A stretch of 64,000 nucleotides of DNA from Gracilaria domingensis. Lineage: Eukaryota > Rhodophyta > Florideophyceae > Gracilariales > Gracilariaceae. The notes under the pieces are model-generated. The model was given only the letters and a program-made list of their open reading frames with translations. It was not told where the DNA came from and did no database searches. Within the stretch, counting starts at the first letter, position 1; every line of letters begins with the position of its first letter. Made by a program: the position numbers and the translations under genes. The stretch lies in the NCBI GenBank assembly GCA_022539475.1, contig VCMS01000357.1, forward strand, positions 1 through 64,000, in the 5' to 3' direction. Shown in pieces: positions 29,642 through 39,786 of this stretch.

Positions 29642-30184
29642 TCAACAAGGTTTGAACATGGATGTCAACATTCGATTAGAGTTAGTTTATGAAGGTTTTT
29701 AAAAGTAAAAGATGCATAAGTTCGACTTCCTATAGCCCCCTACTTATTCACTCCGCGTCTTTAACTTGCAAGATGCACTTTTACTCTGTGACGAAACTAC
29801 CCCCTTGACAAATGTCACCTTGTTCTGTCTGCCTTTCAGGTGGGCGCTTATGCGTTCTTAGAGTAAAGCGATTTTGAATAAGTCGAGCTGCCGAAGCAGT
29901 TTTTGAGTTTAAATTTGAACTCAGCGAGGTTCGAACTTGGGTTTTTAATGCTCTTTTGTAGTCTGTTGACCACTCACGCACGTTTACACTAACTACCAAG
30001 GCGTCACGTTTAAGTATTTGAATGCTAAAACCAAAAGAGTAGTTCAAATCGCTGTTTAAACTATTGAATTTGTGAATTGTACCCCTAAAATAAACAAAAT
30101 TTTACACAAATCTAATTCGGCTGCCTGGCCTCATATGAGGCCAAAGCGACCTCATATGAGGCCAAGGGGTCGGTCCGATAGACA
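29642..30184. other. 3' non-coding part of the piggyBac-like element
   Basis: About 540 bp between the transposase stop and the right terminus. There is no convincing ORF. It includes the two right-hand CCTCATATGAGG sites. Confidence 0.6.
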
Positions 30185-30188
30185 CTAG

Positions 30189-31208
30189 CGGTCATGCCAC
30201 CCAGGAGTACTACCCACGAGGAGTGTGTATTTGTTCTGGGTTGTGGGTGGCCTGTCTTCGATCAGGAAACAGCCAGAACTGGCTACAAATACAGAATTTT
30301 TGCGTGCAATACGTTAAATAAGATTTGCCGATGAGACTTCCTGGAGTCCTGTAAAGAGGCAAAGCCTATCACAAAACTATTTTGTCGATAGCGATGCTAT
30401 TATCCAAGATAGAGTTTACTGAGTCGGAAATGCTTTGTCCGGGAAGAGACGGAGCAGATTGGCGGTGTGCAGCGCAAATAAATAGAATATGTTTGGAGGT
30501 CATTTTTAGTAGTGAAATGACGCAGGTGAGGACAAACCAAGCAGAAAATGGTAATGAAATGGGGTACTAGCCAAGAATGGCAATGTGATCTCATGGTTAA
30601 GAAAACAAAAATAAAAATGGTAAAGGAAAAATTTCGCGTCAACTCTAAACGAAGTCTCGAATAATAAACGGCTTCAAACCTTGCCAAGCTTCAAGCACGA
30701 ACTCGAAACCAATGAATGAAACGCTTTTTCAAACTTCAGACCCAGGTTCAAAATACAACGATTAAATCTCCCGCCAAACGTCAGAGAAGAGTTCGAAATT
30801 CAACGGCACAAGCTTGTGCTGAATCTGGGACACAACTTTGAATAAATTAAAAGAAAAGTGAGAGCTAATCCGTGAGTATTAGCAAAGGGTTTGATAAAAA
30901 GAAGGAAGAGATAGGAGGGAAGAATGCCAGAACTACCAAGTAGCTAAACCGATAGTAGTGAAGAAGAGTTTTACTATACTAAAAGAAAAGGAAAAACAGT
31001 TTGAGAGATTTACTAGCCGATGTTACTGTTCATGGGATAGCGTGGTGGCTGGTGGATGGTTGGAAAAGACGTAAAAATGGTCCACTGGAATGTGAACTTG
31101 TTTCTATAGATGATTGCTACTCTTAAATATAGTTCTTTTACGAGAGAAGCAGATCATAGAAGAAATTTATATGTTTCTCACCATTTATGCACATCTAGCG
31201 AAAATTCT
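30189..31208. other. No recognisable gene
   Basis: AT-rich sequence with short open frames and A-rich stretches near 30600-30990. I see no motif, repeat or promoter that I can support. Confidence 0.5.
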
Positions 31209-31691
31209 CTAGATATTAGGCCGCCTTATTAGCTTCCTAATAAATCGTCCCTCGTTTTTTATGGTCATTAAAAGCGTTCCATCATGATGTTTAAAGGCTT
31301 CCAGACATTTACTCTCCGTTATGACTCTAAGAACGTGTTTTGCAGATCGTCCCCAAAAGAATCTAGAGAAGGCATAATGTCTTCGCCCACTTCGGATTTG
31401 TATCGGAGTGGTTTGCAACAACCACATGTATTTAAGAAACATTTCAATTAATTCTACGTATTTTTTTGTTCCACTGCTTCTTGATCGTGTTTTTTCTTGT
31501 CCGTCATGCTTGCCGTGCTTTTTATGCTGAGGGCGCTTATGGTGCGTATCATGTCTATAATGCTGAAAGTTTTTACCGTGTTGAGAGTGCTTTCCGCGCT
31601 TAACATGTTTGTATTGCTTGTCTTGCTGAGGGTTACTAAGTACACAGCGGGTAAAACGTCTCGTTACTCTTAAAAATGAGTTTTTGCACAT
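31209..31691 (-). CDS. Hypothetical His/Lys-rich ORF (160 aa)
   Basis: ATG at 31691 on the minus strand. Residues about 22-70 are a repetitive His/Lys/Gln stretch (KQYKHVKRGKHSQHGKNFQH and similar), caused by a weak 15-18 bp DNA repeat of TGCTT/CGTG words. The rest (FLKYMWLLQTTPIQIRSGRR, then FWGRSAKHVLRV) resembles nothing I know. The repeat could hold the frame open by chance. Confidence 0.25.
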   Translation of the reverse strand: MCKNSFLRVTRRFTRCVLSNPQQDKQYKHVKRGKHSQHGKNFQHYRHDTHHKRPQHKKHGKHDGQEKTRSRSSGTKKYVELIEMFLKYMWLLQTTPIQIRSGRRHYAFSRFFWGRSAKHVLRVITESKCLEAFKHHDGTLLMTIKNEGRFIRKLIRRPNI

Positions 31692-31763
31692 GTATAATAT
31701 CGTAGTCGCCCGTAACGGTTTTGCGGTACTTTTCGCGAGTACCGACTGCTTTGAACCTCCGTC

Positions 31764-32092
31764 ATGTCTTCACAGCCGATTAATTATGCCGCTATCCTTC
31801 GTGCTGCCGCCAGAGTGAAGCCGGATCCTGGGATGGACGACGACGACATTGAATTTGTCGCTGAGTTTCGTGTTGCCTCCGTGTGAAAGATCAGTCGGCC
31901 CACGGGGGCACCAGTTTGTTTACGTTTCATATGATGGTCGTCTACTTCATTGGGTGGCAGAACGTCTCGCACATTATTGAAGAATTCATAAACCGTCATA
32001 GGCCCACCAGGTTTAGCTACGTCATTCTGGTATCGGCCTTTCGGGCGTTACGCCGCGTCATTCGTGCTCTACATGCGCGCTTGCTTGAATAA
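31764..32092 (+). pseudogene. Small broken ORF pair before the hAT element
   Basis: A 40-codon frame from ATG 31764 (ILRAAARVKPDPGMDDDDIE) ends at TGA 31884. The adjoining frame, entered by a one-base shift, is open from 31883 to 32092 (MMVVYFIGWQNVSHIIEEFI onward). Together they would make about 110 codons. I do not recognise a family. The acidic-then-hydrophobic layout and VYFIGWQNV loosely recall the small antisense ORF at 2805-3053 (GYIAGFRDAV); this is too weak to call homology. Confidence 0.25.
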
Positions 32093-32096
32093 AATT

Positions 32097-34703
32097 CAGG
32101 GGAGTATACATGACTAACTAGATTGAGACTTTCACAAGTCATAAGTCACTGCCATTTCGGGCATGTTACTCATCTTCTAGTCACTGATGTGAGTCCTCCA
32201 GATCATCCCAAACCAGAGTAGCTATCCTTCGAACAACTTTTGTAAAGCTCTCTCCCTTTGGGTGAAGCATACCACTCTGTTCCTTTCCCATACAGCATAG
32301 CTCGTTACGAACGAAGACACGAACCAGCTCGCACATTTCCGTTGTGCTAGACAGCAGTGATTGACTCTGCGAGCCTTCGCGACGGCCGAGGTCACTAAAA
32401 AGACGTTCAGCGGCTGCAGACGAAGCCTGCGACGCTAAAAAGGCGCGTGCCAGCATATTGAATGGCACGGTACTAACCAAGTTTGCGCACTCGTTTGCCC
32501 TTCTCCAGTAGTGTAGAGCTTCATCCGATTCCTTTCTTCCATCACGTTTCAGAGAAGTTCGCATCTCATTATGGAACAATTCAAAGAGAACCTGTAGGGA
32601 AGAACCTGAAATGCTAACAGTATCATCCAGGGCGCGCAGCTCTCCAATTAAAGAATAGTAGAGTAAAGAAAAATAGCCTTCTCTAGCGCTTTCACTTTCT
32701 CCCAAGAAGTCCAATTCACATTCGATTACCTCCAATATGGCAGCAAGATGAAATAGAATGACTCTGCGCTCCTTACGCACCAGAGACTGCGAAAGTGCGT
32801 CTGAAGCGAGCGACGACGTAAGGTGCCATGCTGCCGAAGTAGACGATGCTGGCGGCCAAATATCAGCCAACCGCAAGTTCAATGAGTCGCAGAGGCGCCT
32901 GCAGAGCTGCTCGGCAGCAGGCTTTACAAGGCGTATACGCATTGCGTTATCCCGTTCTTTGTCGTAGCGTGCAGCGCTTGGTACGGGGGGTCTCGCAGAA
33001 GGCTCTGGAAAGAAAAAGCTGTGCACGTTGGCCGCGGTGGACAGATCGTAGAACATTGTTATGCTCGGAACCATATCTCCGGCCATTATCTGCATTGTTT
33101 CATACAATTCAACAAGGACACGAGGAGAACGAGACAAAGTGACATGTTGGTCAGCTTCCAGCTGTCTCGTAACGGGACGGAACTCTGTAAGGACTGGAAC
33201 AATTTCCGTTAAGCAGTTCATATGCTCCTCGTTTAGTGAAGGAAGATCATTGACTGAAACTGAAAGCTCTTCTGCCACCAATGCAATATTCGAAGCTCGT
33301 GTAAGATAGGTAGTCATAGCCCCAAGACGGGAATGCCAGCGAGTGGGGACATCGTGCTTCAACCGCTGTATTCTGTCTGCCGTAACACCAGCACGCATTT
33401 GCATTTCTCTTAGTCTCATACTTGCCTTTGGGTGGTAGTTAAAATAGGAGGTCACCTGATTGATATGCTCCATGTATTTCTGCCATACAGTACCTTCTTT
33501 GAAAACGTCATTCACTACCAATGCAAGGGTGTGAACCACACATCAGACAGAACCAGTATAATTTGTAAACATGTCGACAGCACATGTAGTTGCCGATTCA
33601 TTATCTGTCGTTGCAGTAGACAAAACATTATCCTCACGTCCAACAGCCATATACTTAGACACAAGTTCTTGCAAGACAGCACATAGCTGTCCCTCATTCT
33701 TGGGCAATGTTCCCAAATTCAATGTAGCAATAGGAATAAAACAAAGCTTCCATTCATGATCAACAAAATGCCACGTGATCCCCATAATAGGTGCGCCAAG
33801 TGCTGCAATCCAACCATCAAATGTAAGTGATCCTCTTCTTGCCGCGGTCAACCTTTCTTGAAGCAATGAACAAACGGCTTTGTATGTACATAATAAATGA
33901 GAGTCCAATACAAATTTGCTGGAGAGTTGTAACCTTCCTCCGAAAAGATCAATGAGACCTTGAAACGTAGGTGTTCCAATCGCAAACAGGTTCGCCTCTA
34001 TAGTACAAGCAAACAGAACTAATGCGACAGCCTGCACTGTTTTCGTTGAAACTCTTATTCGTGAACCGGAGTTACTTTGGCTTGAAATATTTGTAAGAAA
34101 AGTTTTTTGAGCATGCTGATGGTATATCTTTTGCGTCACAATTTTTCTGTTGAAGATTGCTTTTAGTTGTATTTTATTTTGTGTTTCCTGTGTTTCAAGC
34201 TGCAGTTTTGAATAAAGAGAGTGATGATGGGTTTTGTAGTGCAAAACGATGTTACTATTGGAATAAGATCTGTTAATGCTGCGAATGAGGCCGCGTGTTT
34301 TGCATTGAAACCTTGGTTGTTTGTCGTGTTTGATGATGCTAGCGGCAAGTGTGTTCCAGACTAAGACTTTTGTGTTTGATCCTTTTTCATTGCTAGGACC
34401 TCGACGCTTTCTTTGCTGTTTTTGTTGCTTCTCTATGACTGCGGAGGCTGTAAGGTAGACGTTTTCTGCTGTTTCCACAGCATTAGTAGGCATGTCGAAT
34501 ACAAGTTGGTAAGATACAAGCACCTGATCAACAGGTGTGGTCATTCCTTGATCTAGCGCATTCTCGACCTTGACAGTTTGTCTAGGCTTACGTCATTGTG
34601 ATCTATCATGTTCTACACGTGGTACAATGTACCATTTGTTGTACGTGTACACTCTGTACAACTTCTGACTAACTAACCCCTGTTTCTATGTTAGTTAGTC
34701 TGT
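32097..34703 (-). mobile_element. hAT-family DNA transposon
   Basis: A minus-strand hAT transposase gene with matching end sequences outside it: left GTATACATGACTAACTAGAT (from about 32103) and, inverted on the right, GGTACAGACTAACTAACAT (to about 34703). CAGGGG occurs at 32097-32102 and inverted at 34677-34682, as expected for hAT tips, but no 8-bp duplication fits either choice of edge, so the ends are approximate. GACTAACTAAC and GTTAGTTAGTC also form a hairpin at about 34667-34702. Confidence 0.7.
32181..34544 (-). pseudogene. hAT transposase interrupted by one TGA
   Basis: The gene starts at ATG 34544 and runs about 787 codons to 32181, with a single in-frame TGA at 33540-33542. The first part has a BED-finger-like segment (WNTLAASIIKHDKQPRFQCK through HYKTHHHSLYSKL), then the hAT RNase H fold with SLTFDGWIAALGAP (first Asp) and STATTDNESATT (second Asp). 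Just after the stop comes CVVHTLALVVNDVF (the CxxH motif), and near the end the hAT C-terminal dimerisation motif (MLARAFLASQASSAAAERLF). Apart from the stop the frame is open, so inactivation looks recent, or the TGA is a sequencing error. Confidence 0.88.
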
Positions 34704-36029
34704 ACCAATTTTTGAGATAGTCAGTCAGTCATCCCTTCGGGCCTGATAAAATTGTTTTCTTCTTTGTGTTCCAGTTTTCTTGGTTCACAGTACATATGAA
34801 CTGTATGCGACATTCTTTACTTCAGGATCCTACACCGTCAAAGTGTTAATTTTGCATAGTAAGATGGTGAACATTGTTTGGCTTTCACCAGACCTAGAGG
34901 TATCTTTGCAGCATGCATATTTCGACATTGCCTGCAACAGAGATTTGAACCGTGCACCGCACTCAACTGATCAATCTATAGATTACTTGCAGAGTTGCGA
35001 CCATTGGGCTGTCGCTGCTGGAGAGAATACAAACGTTATGGTACTCGATACATAGAATGAGAAAAAAACGATACCGAAATTGTCGTAGATTATAAGATGA
35101 GCTGCACGTCAATGCAACTGCAAGGCTATCACTCACACCGTTGCTTAGAAACGTCTTTGTGGAAGAGATATTTTTGGTCGGATAAACCTGGAGTCCAGCT
35201 GAAGAAGAATCCATAACTTCTCTCTGCTTCAGGTTTTAAATTGAAAGGTGTTTTGAATCAACAAAAGTTAGTGCTTCGAGTCGCATGACGAATGCGAGGT
35301 TGAATCATGTTTGCAGTCTTTTAGAAGATGCTCTCTAACTCGTTTGACGTCCAGTGATTTCAAGTGTTTTAGAACGGGAAAAGTGTTGAATACATGGAAA
35401 GGATTTGGTTTGGTAATGAAGGTTGGACTCTATCATAATGCGTTAATGCTGAGCGAGTACTAAAAACCACTTGTCCTGGTCTCCTCATTGAGTGCTCAAG
35501 TCATTGAACAAAGAATCGCGGTGTGACCAAATGTTCCACAGCTGCAGTTTGTGTGGGATAAGGTCGTTTCCTTCTCAAGGACGGCCGCCCTGAGCAGCAT
35601 CCTGGTGATGATGGTTCTGGTGATGATTGGTTCAAAGTGTTCACTCAGATTAGATGAAGGACAACAAGCATAGGCGGACTGTAGACCGCTGTAAGGCCAA
35701 GACTGGTCAAGATGCAGACTCTGTTGCAGAGATGCGGGAATGCCATCCACGGCGCATCATGAAAAAAACAAATTTGAAAATTCAAATGTAGACAGACTGT
35801 AACAGCACTGTTTGGGCTGCGATATCCTCAACGGTAAAGAAATGAACGAGACACCTACTTCGATTCTAGATGTTGTTTTGTTCTTGATGGGCAGTCCTGA
35901 TGAGCACGTTCACCAAACCCCTTAGCACACTTTTTGTCTTCTCAAACATTAGCGGAAGCAACGCTACCACTTCCTCGTCCGCGTTGACAAAACAGCAAAC
36001 AGCAAACAACAAGCAACACATTGTTTCCC
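34704..36029. other. Intergenic region upstream of the CLASP-like gene
   Basis: About 1.3 kb with only short open frames, none with recognisable content. The promoter of the CLASP-like gene should lie in the right-hand part. I see no clear TATA box close to its ATG; the 60 bp before it is AC/AG-rich (CAAACAGCAAACAACAAGCA). Confidence 0.45.
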
Positions 36030-38578
36030 ATGTTGCGCTCAGCGACGCCGTCCGCTCTGGACAGCGACTCACCAGGTCCTTTGCCGCCTGCCCTGCTCAA
36101 GAAACTGGACTCGCTTACGCCATGGCACGAACAGGTCGAAGCACTTCAGCAGCTGGCTGATCTAACTATACCTCTGTCGAAGACAGCGAATTCCGAAGCG
36201 ATCATGCGCCAGCTGCGTCCCTACAGTCATGATTTGGCAGAAGTCATCAACAACCCGCGCAGCACACTCGTCAAGGAAGCTTGTCTCTGCCTCGAAACTC
36301 TGGCCGAGACGTTTGGCCCCCTGTTTGTGGAAGCCGTCGGAACGGAAGTAATCCCAGCTCTTCTCAAGCGTTGTGCCATTACCAAGGCCGTCATTAGAGA
36401 CAGCTCTCGTGAAGCCGCGAAAGCCATGTTCGAGCATGGTGTGGAAGGTGTCAACATTGGCACCGCCCGTTTCATCTCGCAAACTGTTCTCGACAAGCAG
36501 TCCCCAGTTCTAATACGTGCTGCGGCCGCTGAATTTATTGGCATGATACTGGTGGAGAGATGCCGCGGCAGCATCAGTGAGATTCGCCAGCTGATAAGTA
36601 ATGGCATCCTTGGAGGGTGCTGCGACTCTGACGAAACTGTGCGCGCCATCTCGCGCGACAATTGCTGTCGCTTGCTCGAGCTCGAACCGGCACTGGGTAG
36701 GGAGGTGTTTGACAGTTTGCCCGCCAATGCTCAGCAGTACATTGCAAGATTCCACGGCATTCCAAAAGCAATGGAAGAGCCAGTTCGTCCGCGGCGAGCG
36801 AGTATGATGCCGCAGAGGGCGAGGCCCAGACCGGAGCCTTTTGGAGGCAATGTTCCGTCAAGCCTGAAGGGAAGATACGCGCCCTCGCGCGTACATCGCG
36901 CGTCAGTTAATCCGGCCGAGTTTGGTTCCAGCGTGATGTTCAGTGACTCGATGGCTGCACGAGCTTCAATGCTGCCGCGACCCAGCCGTGTCGAGTTTGA
37001 AACGAGGGCCAACCTTCCGCGCAAACATTCACGACCGAACTTGAGACCGCCTCGGAGATCCATGGCTCCGAAGACGGCTCCTGTGGACATGGAGAGCATC
37101 GCGGGGAACGAGGAGCACGTGTCAAAGAGCCCACCCTCTACGAACGTCGTCGCCCCTTCACACCGCTTGATCAAACCGTCTGCAAGCACCGAGTTTACAC
37201 CGCCAGCGCAGAGAGCACGTTCAGCGACGCTGGAGGAGAGCGCACGGAAGCAGTCTGTTGAGCAGACATGCACCATTTCGCCTGCGACTACGAATGCCCC
37301 CGACGGCGCCGAGGATCAAGGGGAGAACACTGGGGAATGCAAACGCGACGGCAAGCATGGAACAGCTGCTGTTTCAGTCGCTGCGAACACGAGCAGCACT
37401 GGTGGCTGGACGCGCTCTGACGAAGGCGCAAAGGATCAATCGGAGGCAAGCGACGCCGCTGACGTCAACGGAGATGCATCTGCGACTGTGAGCGCTCCGG
37501 AACTGCTTTCGCCGACCGAAACGAAGGCTCTTTCGTCGCATTTGTGCTCGCCCATTGCGAGCTGTAGCGAAGTGTCAAAGTCGACGACTGGCTCCCGTAG
37601 CGCGGCGAGTTGGAAGGACTCGGCGGGCGGGGGAGAAAGCAACAGTGGAGTGGCGCGCGCGTCGATGGAGAGCTCGGGCAGCGTCGAGACGGCGGTGCAG
37701 CGCGTGAACAAGGGACGGCTGTCGTTCATCATGGGCGTGAACCAAACGCCGCAAGTGATCAGAACGCGACGACTGGTACGGGCGGACATGAGCGCGTCGG
37801 CGCTGCTGATGACGTCGCCAGGCAGCGTGCAGCGCGCGGCGCCAGCGGACGACGCAAACGAGTGGGAGCGCATGGACATTGACACGCGGGCGGCTACATC
37901 AGAGGCGTCGGGTGAGGATGACGAGTGCGACTCGAGGTGGCGGGCGCGACGCGCTCGCAAGAGTGACGAGAACTCAGGAGAGGCGGAACGTACCGTCGGC
38001 GACGCAGCACACGCGGGCACGCAGGATGACAGCGAGTGTGCGGCGGCGCATGGCGAGGCGGTGCATCGCGAGTCGGACGTGGCGCGCACTGGCGAGCGGC
38101 GCGAGTCACGGGACATTGAGGAAACGGTGGCAGGCGGCGGAGAGGAGCTGCTGAAGACGCCGCAACTATGCATGCCGGACGCGTCGGACTTTGCCGAGCT
38201 GATGGCGGACATTGAGAAGCAGGCGCGGCGCAGCGTGGCGCCGCAGCTGGCCGTGCGCTTTGGCGGCAGCGGCGACAAGGAGAACGGCGCGCGCAAGGAC
38301 TCGGCGGACGTGAAGCCGCCGGCGGCGCCCAAGAGCCGCGTGGCGTCGTTCAAGGGGCGGCCGCCGCGGCGGTCGCTGATGCCGCGGAACAGCGGGGCGG
38401 CGCCGAGGCCGGCGGCGCCGAGGCCGACCGGGGGCGCGGGCGCGAACGCGAGCGCGCACGGCGCGGCGGACGGGAAGAAGGCGCTGACGAAGAAGGGCAT
38501 GGAGCGCAAGGCCTCGGCGAGAGTGGGCAGCAGCAGCGGCGGACACGCGCACAGCCGGCCACGCGCGGCGTCGGTGCG

Positions 38579-38620
<42 letters not shown>

Positions 38621-39395
38621 AACGACGACGGGGGCGGAGAAGCGCAAGAAGGCGGCGGGGCTGGGGCGCGGGGCAGAGGCGGTGGCGGAGGCGCTGCGCG
38701 CGGTGAGGGCGGCGCGGACGCAGGGGTGGGCGGCGAAGACGGCGGCGCTGACGGCGCTGCGCGAGCGCACGCGCGCGCTGAACGGCGAGCGGCTGCCGGC
38801 GCGGCTGGCGGAGGAGAGCGCGGCGGCGAGCTGCGAGCTGCTGCAGGACGCGCACAGCCGCGTGGCGCTGGCGGCGCTGGAGGCGCTGTTCTTCGTGCTG
38901 CTGTGCTGCGAGGGCGCGGCGGGCGCGCGCGCGCTGCAGCGCGCGCTGGCGCGCCGCCCGGACGCGCTGCGCCGCGTGCTGGGCGCGTCGCGCGAGGCGC
39001 GCGGCGACCGCCGGCTGGCGGCCGAGCGCGTGCTGGACGCGTTCGGCGTGCAGTTCGCGCCGGAGGCGCAGGTGGCGCTGCTGCTGGGCGCGCTGGGCGG
39101 CGGCGGCGGCGGCGGCGGCGGGCGGCGGGCGCCGGACGAGCGCGCGGCGGCGGCGGGGTGCGGCGCGCTGGCGCGCGCGTTCGAGCGCGCGGTGCGCGCC
39201 GACGGCGGCTTCGTGTGGCGCGGCGCCACGTTGGACGCGCTGCTGCGCACGGGCGCGCGGCTGGCGCGCGACCGGCGCGCGCACGTGCGCGCCGCGGCGC
39301 GCGCCGCCGTGGCGGCCGCGCGCCAGTGCCTGCCGCCGCGCGCGTTCGACCTCGGCTGCCGCCGCGCCGGCGTGGCGCGCGCCGCGCTCGAGTGA
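36030..39395 (+). CDS. CLASP-like TOG-domain protein (1121 aa)
   Basis: A probable microtubule-associated protein that stabilises or rescues plus ends. ATG 36030 is the first Met. Residues about 22-243 form a HEAT/TOG array of the CLASP_N type (WHEQVEALQQLADL, VKEACLCLETLAETFGPLF, VIPALLKRCAITKAVIRDSS, AAAEFIGMILVERC). The next 600 residues are low-complexity, Ser/Ala/Glu-rich and basic, with recurrent Arg-rich Ser-Met-Pro words (RRASMMP, RASMLPRPSR, PRRSMAP, PRRSLMP), plausible for tubulin or EB binding. Residues about 875-1121 look like a second HEAT-like domain (SRVALAALEALFFVLLCCEG). No introns are apparent. GC content climbs steeply along the gene and is extreme in the last third. The length is somewhat below animal and plant CLASPs, which carry more TOG units. 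Confidence 0.8.
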
Positions 39396-39414
39396 GCGCC
39401 GCCGCCGCGCTGAT

Positions 39415-39465
39415 TGGGCGCGCACGTAACGCGCGCGCGCGCGCGCCGCGCGCGCCGCTACGTAG
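39415..39465. repeat. Alternating GC tract between two host genes
   Basis: A (CG/GC)n-rich stretch (GCGCGCGCGCGCGCC and similar) about 20 bp after the CLASP-like stop. Alternating purine-pyrimidine GC DNA can adopt the Z form; here it may simply reflect local GC pressure. Confidence 0.6.
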
Positions 39466-39599
39466 CGCCGCGCCGCGCCGCGCCGCGCTTCCCGCTTCCC
39501 GCTTCCTGCTTCCCGCCCATGTCGTAGATACATAAATCTGCGCGCTTCAAAACGCCCCCGCTGCCCGCTGTCCCGCCCCCTTCCCCGGCGCCGCTGCCC

Positions 39600-39745
39600 G
39601 CCGCCGCCCGCCCCCTGGCCCCCATCTCCCATCCCCCATCATCCCCATCATCCCCATCATCACCCCCATCCCCCCCATCCCCCCATCCCCCACATCCCCC
39701 ACATCCCCCCCATCCCCCCCATCCCCCCCCCCCCCCCCCCCCCCC
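39600..39745 (+). repeat. CCCCATC microsatellite and 23-C run abutting the kinase start
   Basis: The presumed 5' leader of the kinase gene is a run of C-tracts separated by AT or ACAT (CCCCATC, CCCCCACATC) ending in 23 consecutive C at 39723-39745; the ATG is the next base. The complementary strand has many G-runs and could form G-quadruplexes; the C strand could form i-motifs. The length is probably unstable and hard to sequence. Confidence 0.85.
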
Positions 39746-39751
39746 ATGGCG

Positions 39752-39786
<35 letters not shown>

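Larger units (their letters stand above)
27290..30188 (+). mobile_element. piggyBac-like DNA transposon, apparently complete
   Basis: About 2.9 kb. Both ends read CTAG-TGTCTAT inward, followed by two CCTCATATGAGG palindromes (left 27312-27323 and 27332-27343; right 30129-30140 and 30150-30161). One intact transposase gene lies between. Left and right flanks beyond CTAG differ, so CTAG may be the 4-bp target duplication or simply the symmetric tip of the inverted repeat; classical piggyBac elements duplicate TTAA, which I do not see. Confidence 0.82.

Noticed and set aside
27230..30240. AGTACTAC on both sides of the piggyBac-like element as an 8-bp target duplication
   Set aside because: Using it would push the ends into sequence with no inverted repeat; the CTAG-TGTCTAT tips fit better.
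32089..34690. 8-bp duplication around the CAGGGG tips of the hAT element
   Set aside because: The flanking octamers (ATAAAATT and TTTCTATG) do not match, so the exact ends were left approximate.
34940..35030. tRNA-like segment on the minus strand (CAGCCCAATGG A-box-like, GGTTCAAATC B-box-like, possible intron)
   Set aside because: Acceptor and T stems cannot both pair in one cloverleaf, and the D stem is missing; at best a tRNA-derived fragment.
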